Origin: Corynebacterium mustelae
GTDB taxonomy: Bacteria > Actinomycetota > Actinomycetes > Mycobacteriales > Mycobacteriaceae
Length of the DNA stretch: 64,000 bases
Assembly (NCBI RefSeq): GCF_001020985.1
Contig: NZ_CP011542.1
Location: 1,240,001-1,304,000, forward strand
Reading direction: 5' to 3'
Shown: positions 1 through 8,742 of the stretch, in pieces
How positions within the stretch are numbered: the stretch's first letter is position 1
Layout of the letters: every line of letters begins with the position of its first letter
Made by a program: the position numbers and the translations under genes
Notes under the pieces: generated by a model
What the model saw: only the letters and a program-made list of their open reading frames with translations
Told to the model about the DNA's origin: nothing
The model's database searches: none

Positions 1-1118
1 GCCCAGGTGGTCTTTTACGGCGGGTTAACCATATGCTGCGCCTGATTGATATGGCGGACGGGGCGCGTCGACAAGCACACACTGAGGCATTGCTGACTAC
101 CGTGCGCGCAACCGGCCACCAGGTGCAACTGTCCACCCTTATTTCCGCGTATAACGGGATCGCCAACGGGGAGGCAAAAACGAAAGTCCGGCGGCTTCGC
201 GGCCGCACCATCCTTGCCCGCACTGCGTCGAAACCAGTATCGACGGAATTGGTAACCCAGGCGTTATCCGTGCTGGAAGAATGCATGATCGGGCGGCTAC
301 GTGACACAACCACACCACCTGACACCCCGGTACCAACATGCAATACTTGGCCGGTGCAACTTATCCGGCGCGGGGCAAGCGCAAGCCACACCAACCTCAT
401 ACGTGGGGCACGGCTACCGCTAGGGGAACCACGAACGCTGCGGTTGTTTTTACACTGGTATGGCGACGATATCGACCTCGCCGTATGCATCGCCGACGCC
501 GACTGTGCGCAGCAACTGGCCTTTGTCGATTACACCAACCTTTTCCACAACCCGCTGCGCGAATCCATCGCCCACTCCGGCGACGTCATCTACGGCCCGC
601 ACCCGGACGGCGCGTGTGAATTCATTGATATTCGGCTCGCAAGCACCACTGAGCCGACGCTTATCCAGCAACTACCCGAAGCCCGGTACCTTATCGCCAG
701 CGTTATCAGTTTCTCCGGTACCAATCTGGCCCGCATTGATGCATGTGCCGGGGCGATGCTAGTTCACACAGACGACAACGTTTCCCTGTTTCAACCGCGC
801 GCCGTGGCAACCGCCGCGCAGCTTAACGCCGTTTCCACCTCGGCGGTTCCGTTTGTCATGGACTTGCACACGAATGAACTCATCTGGTTGGACAGCTCCA
901 TCGGTTTCCAGGAAGGCGGCTACAATGCTGGGGGAGTAGCGCTTGTTGATCTCGTGGCTGCGGAACTAGAACTATTGCGGAACCAATTATCCATCGGACG
1001 GTTATTGGAGCTATGGGCCGCAGCGCACAACGCGGAAACTACCAGCGACCCCACCGCGGATAGCGACGGTACCGCAAGCGTCGACTTGGCTCGGCGATTA
1101 TTGGACGGTGCGAAATGA
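1..1118 (+). CDS. TerD-like domain protein, MXAN_6230/SCO0854-like family (5' end outside window)
   Basis: The frame is already open at base 3 and reads PGGLLRRVNHMLRLI, matching the middle of the 686-residue paralog at 3022-5082 (PGNLIRRLDHLMRLI). The ATG at 33 is therefore internal and the true start lies left of the window. The C-terminal part is a TerD-like beta-sandwich: HWYGDDIDLAV carries the acidic calcium-site residues of TerD proteins, followed by FVDYTN, IAHSGD, CEFIDI and ELIWLDSS. In the Ter family such domains bind calcium and belong to a cytosolic stress or membrane-surveillance network; the role here is inferred. The stop overlaps the start of the next paralog (ATGA at 1115-1118), so the two are probably translationally coupled. 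Confidence 0.8.
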   Translation, partial: PGGLLRRVNHMLRLIDMADGARRQAHTEALLTTVRATGHQVQLSTLISAYNGIANGEAKTKVRRLRGRTILARTASKPVSTELVTQALSVLEECMIGRLRDTTTPPDTPVPTCNTWPVQLIRRGASASHTNLIRGARLPLGEPRTLRLFLHWYGDDIDLAVCIADADCAQQLAFVDYTNLFHNPLRESIAHSGDVIYGPHPDGACEFIDIRLASTTEPTLIQQLPEARYLIASVISFSGTNLARIDACAGAMLVHTDDNVSLFQPRAVATAAQLNAVSTSAVPFVMDLHTNELIWLDSSIGFQEGGYNAGGVALVDLVAAELELLRNQLSIGRLLELWAAAHNAETTSDPTADSDGTASVDLARRLLDGAK

Positions 1119-2110
1119 GCTACATAGATAAAACTTTTGGTCGCGATATCTCGGACGACGATGAGAATGGATTGTTTGTAGAAACACTGAAACAACAAGT
1201 ACGTGATGTTCGGCGAATCGGCGTGAATTCGGTGGTGACGTCAATCGCCCATGTGGCACAACATGCGACAATGGCCGGATTAGTGGCCGCGATTAACTTT
1301 GTGCGAACCGAGGAAAACATACCTAGGAAACTACGGCGAAAACTTGAACAAAGGTTAGAGCACTTTCTTGTTGATAAGCTGCGTGGTATCGCAATTCCGA
1401 CTCAACCATTACCGTGCTTTTCGACGCGCGTAGTCGATGTCGGCGCTCATGTGCGTCAATGGCAGTGGATTGAAGAAACTCAAAGCAATATTCTGGAAAC
1501 CATCTGGCCTAGCCTCGACATATTTGAAGTGGGCATAGTTGTTATTGATGCCAATTTGCGACCGCTTAGCGAAGTAATCACGATGGATAACATAGCATTA
1601 CAGCCTTCTCCCAAAATTTTCAGGATTTGGCCCGGCTGCAGTACGCGATTAGAACGAGAGCTCCGAGTCAGCATAAATCTTGATGAAGTAGCACAGCACT
1701 ACTACAACTATCGTTATCTTGCGATGGTGGTTGGGCCAGTTTTTGATTCTTGTTTTTCGGTTGAAAAAATCTACTGCACACTACTGGCCAATGAATCGGA
1801 ATCCCAACGGGAAGAGGAAATCGTCACACCTGACGTAGCGATTCCGTTCCGCCCTGATTGCTCTGGATTGATTCCGCTCATCATTGACGGAATCGAAAAG
1901 AAAATACTGTGGTCAACGGCAGAAATTGCGTTACCCACAGTGGCGGAAGAGTTTGCAGCAACAGTGAAGCAGATTATCCGGTTCCAAGTTTCTGCAATGA
2001 CGTATGGCGAATTATTGACAATGTGGGCCAGAGCTCATTATTCGGAAACTGTGCCAACCCCAGCGCAATCTCACCACATTGAAACCTTGCAACGGTTTTT
2101 GAAAATCTAA
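1115..2110 (+). CDS. Short, diverged paralog of the TerD-like family
   Basis: This 331-residue protein starts in the ATGA overlap with the preceding gene. The recognisable link to the family is its C-terminal end: YGELLTMWARAHYSETVPTP matches LLSWWAQAHQTDTVAEP of the 3022-5082 paralog. The N-terminal third resembles the helical linker before the TerD-like domain. The domain itself is degenerate: the Asp-rich loop, the DYTN segment and the HSGD motif are not seen. Base composition looks more AT-rich than the upstream paralog. It has neither the long N-terminal repeat region nor a signal peptide, so it is probably cytosolic. It may be a decaying copy or a specialised partner of the upstream protein. 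Confidence 0.65.
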   Translation: MSYIDKTFGRDISDDDENGLFVETLKQQVRDVRRIGVNSVVTSIAHVAQHATMAGLVAAINFVRTEENIPRKLRRKLEQRLEHFLVDKLRGIAIPTQPLPCFSTRVVDVGAHVRQWQWIEETQSNILETIWPSLDIFEVGIVVIDANLRPLSEVITMDNIALQPSPKIFRIWPGCSTRLERELRVSINLDEVAQHYYNYRYLAMVVGPVFDSCFSVEKIYCTLLANESESQREEEIVTPDVAIPFRPDCSGLIPLIIDGIEKKILWSTAEIALPTVAEEFAATVKQIIRFQVSAMTYGELLTMWARAHYSETVPTPAQSHHIETLQRFLKI

Positions 2111-2115
2111 CTCCC

Positions 2116-2508
2116 CTAAAACGTATCGTTCGCCAAATCAGTGATAAACGTGTGCGGGTTAACCGGCTGGTTCTTCTTTGGAAGTTTTGCAACCACGGCA
2201 ATGTAACTATCGGTGATTAACTCCGTCAGGGTGGCTGCAGCAATTCCATCGCAAACGGTAATCCAATGCTTTTTATTTACATGCCATCCTGGGGTGATAT
2301 GCGGCTGGTACTGCCGAATAAGCTGCGGAATTTCCTCCGGAAGCGCTTTTAGCACCACCATCGGTTTGCCGTTTAATAGTCGGGAAAACGCAAAGATTTT
2401 GCCGACTACTTTAAAAACTTCCGTGTCCGGGCCAAACGGAAAACTTACAGCTGCACCAGGTAATTGCAAGCACCAATTACGGACCTGATCGAAAAAATCC
2501 TCCGCCAC
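2116..2508 (-). CDS. MmcQ/YjbR family protein
   Basis: A 130-residue protein with the YjbR/MmcQ (DUF419, CyaY-like fold) pattern: GAAVSFPFGPDTEVFKV near the N-terminus, KIFAFSRL, then GWHVNKKHWITV, where the family has its conserved H-N-K-x-H-W segment, and a C-terminal SYIAVVAKLPKK. The family is called DNA-binding on structural grounds, but its function is not established. The start is GTG at 2508 with GAGGG a few bases upstream. It lies convergent to the short TerD-like gene with only 5 bp between the stops, so it interrupts the paralog island. Confidence 0.85.
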   Translation of the reverse strand: MAEDFFDQVRNWCLQLPGAAVSFPFGPDTEVFKVVGKIFAFSRLLNGKPMVVLKALPEEIPQLIRQYQPHITPGWHVNKKHWITVCDGIAAATLTELITDSYIAVVAKLPKKNQPVNPHTFITDLANDTF

Positions 2509-3021
2509 AAAACCCTCGCTTCCTTGCCGTCTCGCTATGGAACCACTACATGCAGAGCTTTCTAGGCTAGCAACTTCGCACGTTTAAGTAATTCATTGAA
2601 TTGTTCTTTGGGATGCGGCGGATTACAGATTGAGTTTGTGCCTATATATGTTCACGTTTTGGATAAGTGATGAATATGGACGACATGTAGCCAAAATGAA
2701 TATATTTATCCCATGATGGACGTAAGTGCTACTCGGTACATATCGTCATGCAAAATTTTTTATATATTTCCAATCTCAAAACGTGCGGGGGCAAAGCTGG
2801 GTCGCTGTAGCCCAAAACCTTGCGGAATCAAATACCGCGTGGTTATTCTTTGTTTTTGGGTTTCTTTGAAGGCTTCATTTCGGTTTTCGTTACTTCATTT
2901 TCTACATGACACACGGGAGCCACTTTCCTTAAAGGAACCCTCCTTTTTCAAACCTTTAGAGGTACAACATCACCAGGGATATGAACTCAGCTATGGGTAC
3001 TACTGCTGGTGAAAGAGGGAT
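2509..3021. other. 513-bp AT-rich intergenic region
   Basis: I see no convincing gene here. A possible 99-codon frame (2713-3012, plus) has no family resemblance, an implausible composition and no good ribosome-binding site. The stretch contains AT-rich tracts near 2640-2770, a short hairpin (AAAGGA-accc-TCCTTT near 2940) and presumably the promoter of the 3022 gene. The sequence immediately before 3022 carries AGAGGGA, a usable ribosome-binding site. Confidence 0.5.
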
Positions 3022-5082
3022 ATGATGACAACCGTCGCTATGCTGCGCAAAGGGTTGATTGCAAGCACGCCAACCACTCGTAATCGGTGTTCATTGGCCG
3101 AAGCCGTCAGCGCGTGTTGCGAACTTATGAACCTAGGTTTTCTAGCCGATCCAGTGGAATTACTTTACTTAGACACTAATGATCTACGAACCGTCATCGG
3201 TAACGCAGCATTGGTGGTAGGTAGTGATCGCAACTGGGTGCCCATGTATCCAGGGTTTCCGCAACAAGTCATTGATACTTCAGTCGCGCAACTGCTCTTT
3301 GGCCAGTTGGTTCACTATTGCAGTTTCGGGGAGATTCTGCCTGAATTACAGAGGGAGTTTGACCGGTCACCTGACGTATTAATGACTGATCTTAGGCCGC
3401 TTAAGGCATTTCATCCCAGTACATCCGACCTGGTGCAGGTGTGGCAGAAACCTTTAGGACTCAGTGACACAGACCGGGATTTTGCGGATGATCTCGCCTT
3501 ATATCTTGGGCAAGCAGCGGCAACCGCGTTTGAGACCACGACGTTTGTTAGCGGTGAAAACTTCGCTCTCGCCTGTGAAGCGCTCATGGGTATCGGCATT
3601 CCGAACGCGTTTGAGTACGGTGCAACCAAACTCCGCAACGTTGACGACTTATTGCGGTTGGTTCTAGCGTGCTTTGGTCGTGGGGCGCGGTATTTGCGCA
3701 AAGTTACTGTGACGTCGATCCCTAAAACTTATCGACGTCTCATCCTCGATGAGCTTTCGCGTTTCGACGAGCCACATAACCTTGATCTCTTATATAAGCG
3801 CCGCATGCAGTGGCGGGTGGTAATGCGCAAAATTCACCCCTACTCGTTGCCTAATAGGCGTACTGACTTATTGGATATCATTCACAGCAATGTGAAATAC
3901 GTGACGCTTAATGCACGTATTGAGAAAGCGCTTTTCGACGACGACATAGCCACCGCCTGCGAATTACTCACACATCAGCCCGGCAACCTGATACGACGGT
4001 TAGATCACCTCATGCGGCTTATTGGTCACAGACGCGTCGGTACATGGCAGCAAAAACTGGAAGCATTAGACAACGCACTCACGAAAGTGGCGTACAAGGT
4101 CAGATTGAGTACTTTGCTCTCAGCGCTAAACCACCTGCGCACCCGCGATGTCACTTTTAAAGTGGTCAAGATTCCTGGCAAAGGAAATGTTCTGCAGCGA
4201 CTAGAACCCACACCTGTGTTCCCAGCGGTGTTAGAACTGGTAACTGATCGTATACTAACAGCGATCATACATCGGTTACGGCTTGCGTCAGCACCACCAG
4301 CGCCAGTGGCCTGCGCATCTGAGGTACCAGTCGAATTAGTACGCCGTGATACTTCCGCCGCAGTAGCAAGACTAAAACGCGGTCAACGAATTGCACTTAC
4401 CCAAGATTCAGATTCCCCGAACGAACCTCGAATCCGGCCAGGTGTTATTAGGATGTTTGTGCATTGGTACGGCGGCGATGTTGATTTAGGCGTAGTGCTT
4501 ACAGATAGAACCCTTAAGCATCAAATAGGCTACGTCGATTACACTAATTACTCCGGCAAACCCTATGGTTCGATGATTGTTCACTCTGGTGACATTATTA
4601 GCGCGCCTAATGGCGGCTGTGAGTTTGTCGATATTGATGTTGCCGAGCTAAAGAAACAGCATCGCAACGCCCGCTACGCAATATGTTCGTTGATTGCGTA
4701 TAGTGCGGGACTTTTTAGTGCGATTGATAGTTTCGCTGGTGCCATGGTTCGTATCAGCGGGATGAGCGGTGACATATTCGAACCACGAACCATTGCCACT
4801 GCGGCGAAACCCACCGCACCATCGACCAGTTCCATCCCATTTATCATTGACTTAAAAACGTATGAGCTCATCTGGTTGGATTCCTCCTTGGGAACCAGGC
4901 GCGGCCGCTACAGTACGGGGAACTCTCTTGCAGCTGACCTGGTTCGATCAGAGATGACAATGCTGGAAAGACGAGTCAGTGAAGGCGAACTTCTTTCTTG
5001 GTGGGCACAGGCACACCAGACAGACACCGTGGCAGAACCTGTCGATGACACACAAGTCGAGATGCTTTTAACGAACTGCTAG
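3022..5082 (+). CDS. Full-length TerD-like domain protein, MXAN_6230/SCO0854-like family
   Basis: The 686 residues show the whole family layout. The N-terminal part (about 1-110) has LMNLGFLADPVELLYL and DRNWVPMYPGFP. A central all-helical region follows, with DDLLRLVLACF near 215, PKTYRRLILDEL, WRVVMRKIHPYS near 275 and PGNLIRRLDHLMRL near 325. The C-terminal TerD-like domain runs from about 450 to 660, with HWYGGDVDLGVVL, YVDYTN, VHSGDI, CEFVDIDV and LIWLDSSLG. These features resemble the actinobacterial SCO0854 family, but the RING zinc ligands usual in that family are not visible. The Asp-rich loop of the TerD domain looks intact, so calcium binding is plausible. The start is ATG 3022 (or 3025) after AGAGGGA. 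The gene is followed by a convergent small secreted protein. Confidence 0.8.
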   Translation: MMTTVAMLRKGLIASTPTTRNRCSLAEAVSACCELMNLGFLADPVELLYLDTNDLRTVIGNAALVVGSDRNWVPMYPGFPQQVIDTSVAQLLFGQLVHYCSFGEILPELQREFDRSPDVLMTDLRPLKAFHPSTSDLVQVWQKPLGLSDTDRDFADDLALYLGQAAATAFETTTFVSGENFALACEALMGIGIPNAFEYGATKLRNVDDLLRLVLACFGRGARYLRKVTVTSIPKTYRRLILDELSRFDEPHNLDLLYKRRMQWRVVMRKIHPYSLPNRRTDLLDIIHSNVKYVTLNARIEKALFDDDIATACELLTHQPGNLIRRLDHLMRLIGHRRVGTWQQKLEALDNALTKVAYKVRLSTLLSALNHLRTRDVTFKVVKIPGKGNVLQRLEPTPVFPAVLELVTDRILTAIIHRLRLASAPPAPVACASEVPVELVRRDTSAAVARLKRGQRIALTQDSDSPNEPRIRPGVIRMFVHWYGGDVDLGVVLTDRTLKHQIGYVDYTNYSGKPYGSMIVHSGDIISAPNGGCEFVDIDVAELKKQHRNARYAICSLIAYSAGLFSAIDSFAGAMVRISGMSGDIFEPRTIATAAKPTAPSTSSIPFIIDLKTYELIWLDSSLGTRRGRYSTGNSLAADLVRSEMTMLERRVSEGELLSWWAQAHQTDTVAEPVDDTQVEMLLTNC

Positions 5083-5134
5083 ACGTGGTTGATGATATTT
5101 CAAGGTTTTAGGTTCAGTGATTGTAACCTTGTAA

Positions 5135-5557
5135 TCAGATCTTCAAGAAGTTTTGCATTAACGGAACAACTGCAAGAACCGCTAGAACCGCGCCAATCAC
5201 TGCTCCCAGGAGTCCGGAAATGCCTGCAACTGCGCCGGTGCTGGATTTGGATGTTGAGCTTGATGCTTGCTGTTGTTTGCATTCTTGTAATGCATTTCGG
5301 ATTTTTCGATCGCCTCGTTTGTACTCTTCACTTTGATTAGAGTTGTCGGTTCTCTTATTGTATAAGTCGATTAGCTCATCGACTTCTTTTGGTGATAAAT
5401 ATATAGGGTCGTAGATCCGAGTTTCCTTGGCGTCTTCAAGTGTTAGATTTATCCGGCAATCTTCGCCGACTTTTTCAACAGTCATTGCGGAAGCTGGGAA
5501 TGAAAATAATGAAAAAACTGTAATTGCGCAGATCGCTGAAGCCAAAATTTTCTTCAT
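5135..5557 (-). CDS. Small secreted two-cysteine protein with C-terminal hydrophobic anchor
   Basis: This 140-residue protein has a clear signal peptide (MKKILASAICAITVFSLFSF, cleavage after PASA), a short extracellular domain with one cysteine near the start (EDCRINLTLEDAKE) and one near the end (LQECKQQQ), a Ser/Thr linker, and a 25-residue hydrophobic segment (AVIGAVLAVLAVVPLM). It is predicted to be exported and held in the membrane or cell envelope. The layout parallels that of the 320-residue protein at 10509-11471. I do not recognise a named family. It lies convergent to the full-length TerD-like gene, 52 bp away. Confidence 0.75.
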   Translation of the reverse strand: MKKILASAICAITVFSLFSFPASAMTVEKVGEDCRINLTLEDAKETRIYDPIYLSPKEVDELIDLYNKRTDNSNQSEEYKRGDRKIRNALQECKQQQASSSTSKSSTGAVAGISGLLGAVIGAVLAVLAVVPLMQNFLKI

Positions 5558-5704
5558 GAGTGTGCATTCCTTTCATTGCAGATGTTTGAGAAGGGGTTAT
5601 TCGGCACGCAGGGTCTAAGCGTGGCAAACTGCTTACAATTTTATTAAAAAATAATAAATTTTCAATTGGTGGAGCGGGGGTAAACCTGAATTTATTCAAT
5701 GTAA

Positions 5705-5745
5705 AACCCACCTAGAACCAGTCGGACACTGATCCTAGGTGGGTT
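5705..5745 (-). terminator. Rho-independent terminator of dapD
   Basis: An 11-bp perfect inverted repeat (AACCCACCTAG at 5705-5715, CTAGGTGGGTT at 5735-5745) lies 10 bp beyond the dapD stop. Read on the minus strand, the stem is followed by TTTTAC, the expected orientation for dapD. Confidence 0.85.
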
Positions 5746-5755
5746 GATTGTGCCC

Positions 5756-6734
5756 TTAATTAGCGTGTAGTGCCGCGTTGAGCTCCACGGCTTCTGATTT
5801 CCAGGTGGTTGCTTCGACCGCACCAGAGATGGAATTGCGGCGGTAGAGCACGTTGCTTGCACCGGAAAGATCAAGCGCTTTGACCGAATCGCCGTCGGCA
5901 AGCGAAAGTGCCTCAGCCACCGCACCCCGCACCACAACCTTGGTGCCAGCGGTGACGTACAAACCAGCCTCAATCACGCAGTCATCGCCCAAGGAAATTC
6001 CGCAACCAGCGTTAGCGCCTAACAGACAGCGCTTACCGATGGAAATCACCTGCTTGCCGCCGCCGGACAAGGTGCCCATGATGGAAGCGCCGCCGCCGAT
6101 ATCCGAGCCGTCGTCCACGACAACACCAGCGGTGATTCGGCCTTCCACCATCGACGTGCCGAGCGTGCCAGCATTAAAATTGCAGAAACCCTCATGCATC
6201 ACGGTGGTGCCCTCTGCTAGGTGCGCGCCGAGCCGCACCCGGTCAGCATCCGCGATTCGAACGCCAGTCGGCATGACATAATCAACCATGCGGGGGAACT
6301 TATCTGTCGAGTACACCGCAACCGGGCCGCGTGCCATGAGCTTTGCACGAGTCAATTCAAAACCTGCTGGCAAGCACGGGCCAAAATTCGTCCACACCAC
6401 ATTGGCCAGCAAACCGAAAATGCCGTCCAGGTTAGCGCCATGCGGGCGAATCAACCGGTGGGAGAGCAAATGCAGTCGCAGATACGCATCGTAGGCGTCC
6501 ACAGGAGCCTCATCCAAGGAAGAAATCTGGGTGCGGATAGCAACCCGGCGAACATTACGGTCTGCATCTTCGCCCACCAAAGCGGCGAGTTCAACAGGGG
6601 TTTCGGCCGCCTCCAGAACCTCGGTTCCGGTGGTCAGGGAGTCGGAGCCTAATTCGGGGGCGGGGAACCAAGCATCAAGAACTGTTCCGTCATTATGAAT
6701 TGTGGCTACACCAGTAGCAAAAGCAGAAGTCATG
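5756..6734 (-). CDS. dapD: 2,3,4,5-tetrahydropyridine-2,6-dicarboxylate N-succinyltransferase
   Basis: DapD transfers succinyl from succinyl-CoA to tetrahydrodipicolinate in the succinylase branch of lysine and meso-diaminopimelate synthesis. The protein has the actinobacterial DapD sequence throughout: [44 protein letters not shown], then left-handed beta-helix repeats with [35 protein letters not shown] and [11 protein letters not shown] chose ATG 6734 (325 residues, [11 protein letters not shown]) because a TACACT hexamer ends exactly 7 nt before it, a leaderless pattern, and because related proteins start there; an ATG at 6752 lies upstream of the probable transcription start. It is transcribed alone and ends at a strong terminator. 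Confidence 0.95.
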
Positions 6735-6741
6735 GATAGAA

Positions 6742-6747
6742 GTGTAC
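6742..6747 (-). promoter_or_regulatory. -10 element of dapD (leaderless)
   Basis: TACACT on the minus strand is separated by 7 nt from the dapD ATG at 6734, so transcription should start at or next to the A of ATG. No ribosome-binding site is present. I see no good -35. Confidence 0.6.
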
Positions 6748-6944
6748 TCATTTTCTGTCGGTTTTGCGCCCAGCGCCAGAAGAAAAAACCGCCATTGTGC
6801 GGAGAAAACCAGTGGATTTTTCCGCATACGTCCGTTATTCTCAAAAACCAGGCGAGGCCTTAAGCAGACGTTATTTACCCAACTTTGACATACACTACGG
6901 CTGCGCTTTTCCTCGCCGCTTGAACTTTCTAGGGGATTTCAAAA

Positions 6945-8702
6945 GTGTTGACATCACACCACATGATTCGCCGCGGATTCTTTGTGGGGGAGGATCAGCC
7001 CCAGCATGTGGCGGCGGAACGCGTGAAAGAGGTGGCAGATGAGCTTTTCAGCGCAGGCTTCGTGGTTGACCTGCACCAGCTGGGTTTTTTAACTCCCTTG
7101 CAGTTAGACGTGTTGGTTGAGCAAGTACGAATGGTGGATAGGAGCCTTCGGCCTTGGGACGAAACGCGGCCACCAGCACGTCAAGTGCGTCAAAAACTGG
7201 AATTACGCCAGATTGGTATTGAACTTGTCCAACACAGTTGGCAGCGGCCGTATAAAAACTCAGTCGCGGACTGCGAATTCGTCGTAGCAATCCTCGCTGC
7301 GTTATGCGGTGACCAGAAAAACCTGCACCCAGATGCGCCATCGTTGTCGGCAGCTATCGATAAAACGGATGCATTAAAGCTTTTCTCCAAAACGTCATTT
7401 TCCAATAATCACAATCGCCTTTATGCGATGCATGCGTTGCTTACAATTGGTGCCGATAAAACGCAGGTTATAGCTGCGGGATTGGAACAGTGTCGCAATT
7501 CCCGCGAAATGCTTAGCTGCATCCTGCTAGGTTATGCACAACCAGCACCGTTAGCAGCCTTTGCCGTCGACAGGGGCTTGTACCCATACATGTCGATGTT
7601 GAGTGTTCCTCGTCGACTACGGGGTGCGATTGTGCAGTCGGTGTCGCGGTGCACCCAAGAATGGGATGTGGGGTTGTTGCTGCGGTATCAGCGGTACTGG
7701 CGGCAGGTGTTCGCGAAAGTGCATCCCTACGATGTACAGGGGTGGGAGCAGGCGCGGTTTCAGCTGGATGTGGTGCATGGTAATTGCGAATGGACGTCGC
7801 CGGTTAGCCAGCTAGATCGGGCGGTCGCGCGCCGGGACATTTCCGGAGCACTGGCAGTTGCAGCAGGTCATCCGGGGCTATTAGTACGAAGATTACGACA
7901 ATTCTTAGTAATTATCGACGATGATCCAGCCCAAACAGCCTATCTGTTGCAGCTGGTACGCGAAGTGGGAATTCATGCAGGGACACGGACACTAACGCAA
8001 GCATGGACTGCGCTTATGCTTGACGACATTTCCCTGGCCTTTCGTCGCCACCCGTGTCGAATGGTTCAGGTGGAACAGAAAGCTGAAACGGCTGAATCAA
8101 CACCAAGAGTTCGTGCTGAAATTATCGACCAATTGGAAAAAATTCTAGATAGTAGAGGAAGCTGGCACGCTCAATCCCCATTGAGCGGAACGTGGGAACC
8201 ACTACCAGATCCGGCACCTGGTGAGTCATTGTGGCTGCATTTGTATTGGGAAGGCTGGGATATGCAGATGCTTGCTTACACCTTCACCGCCGATAAAAGT
8301 AGCATTCCTAATAGTTATGCGAAGAAAACACGCTTTTCTTCGATCCGTCCAGGCGTGTCACACGAAGCGATTGAGCTTTCACCCGACAATGATCGCACCA
8401 TTCGATATATTCTCATCGAAGTTCACAATCTTTCCAATGTTCCGCTTGGCCAGATTACAAACTTTATAGCTGTGGAAGTTGCACCACATGGCCGGACACT
8501 AGATACGCAACCAGACAGCGGACGCTCGATGTCGAGTTCGACTAACACGTGTGTAGCTTTTGTAATAGATATGGAAAAGGGAGATTGTCTGTGGCTTGAC
8601 GCAGAGATCGGGCATCGGACACACGAGTTTTCGATGCCAGCAGCTTCCAGTAAGCGACTCTTGGAAGCAATTTTACATATCAATCCGCTGCCCGAAACCT
8701 AA
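6945..8702 (+). CDS. TerD-like family paralog, tandem copy 1
   Basis: This 585-residue paralog starts at GTG 6945, with AGGGGA 8 nt upstream. The N-terminus HHMIRRGFFVGEDQPQHV and the central RYQRYWRQVFAKVHPYD (near 247), QARFQLDV and HPGLLVRRLRQFL are almost identical to the next gene, and the central part aligns with the helical region of the 686-residue member. The C-terminal third keeps the fold landmarks (LWLHLYWEGWDMQML, YILIEVHN, CVAFVIDMEKGDCLWLDAEIG), but the Asp-rich calcium loop and the HSGD motif are lost. No signal peptide or membrane segment is present, so it is predicted cytosolic. It is probably co-transcribed with the gene 40 bp downstream. The function is unknown beyond family membership. 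Confidence 0.75.
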   Translation: MLTSHHMIRRGFFVGEDQPQHVAAERVKEVADELFSAGFVVDLHQLGFLTPLQLDVLVEQVRMVDRSLRPWDETRPPARQVRQKLELRQIGIELVQHSWQRPYKNSVADCEFVVAILAALCGDQKNLHPDAPSLSAAIDKTDALKLFSKTSFSNNHNRLYAMHALLTIGADKTQVIAAGLEQCRNSREMLSCILLGYAQPAPLAAFAVDRGLYPYMSMLSVPRRLRGAIVQSVSRCTQEWDVGLLLRYQRYWRQVFAKVHPYDVQGWEQARFQLDVVHGNCEWTSPVSQLDRAVARRDISGALAVAAGHPGLLVRRLRQFLVIIDDDPAQTAYLLQLVREVGIHAGTRTLTQAWTALMLDDISLAFRRHPCRMVQVEQKAETAESTPRVRAEIIDQLEKILDSRGSWHAQSPLSGTWEPLPDPAPGESLWLHLYWEGWDMQMLAYTFTADKSSIPNSYAKKTRFSSIRPGVSHEAIELSPDNDRTIRYILIEVHNLSNVPLGQITNFIAVEVAPHGRTLDTQPDSGRSMSSSTNTCVAFVIDMEKGDCLWLDAEIGHRTHEFSMPAASSKRLLEAILHINPLPET

Positions 8703-8742
8703 ATGGCCATCACAACCAGCGGAACTGCCAAAAAGGAAGTCA

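Noticed and set aside
2713..3012. 99-codon plus-strand frame upstream of the full-length TerD-like gene
   Set aside because: No family resemblance, implausible composition, no convincing ribosome-binding site; probably non-coding.
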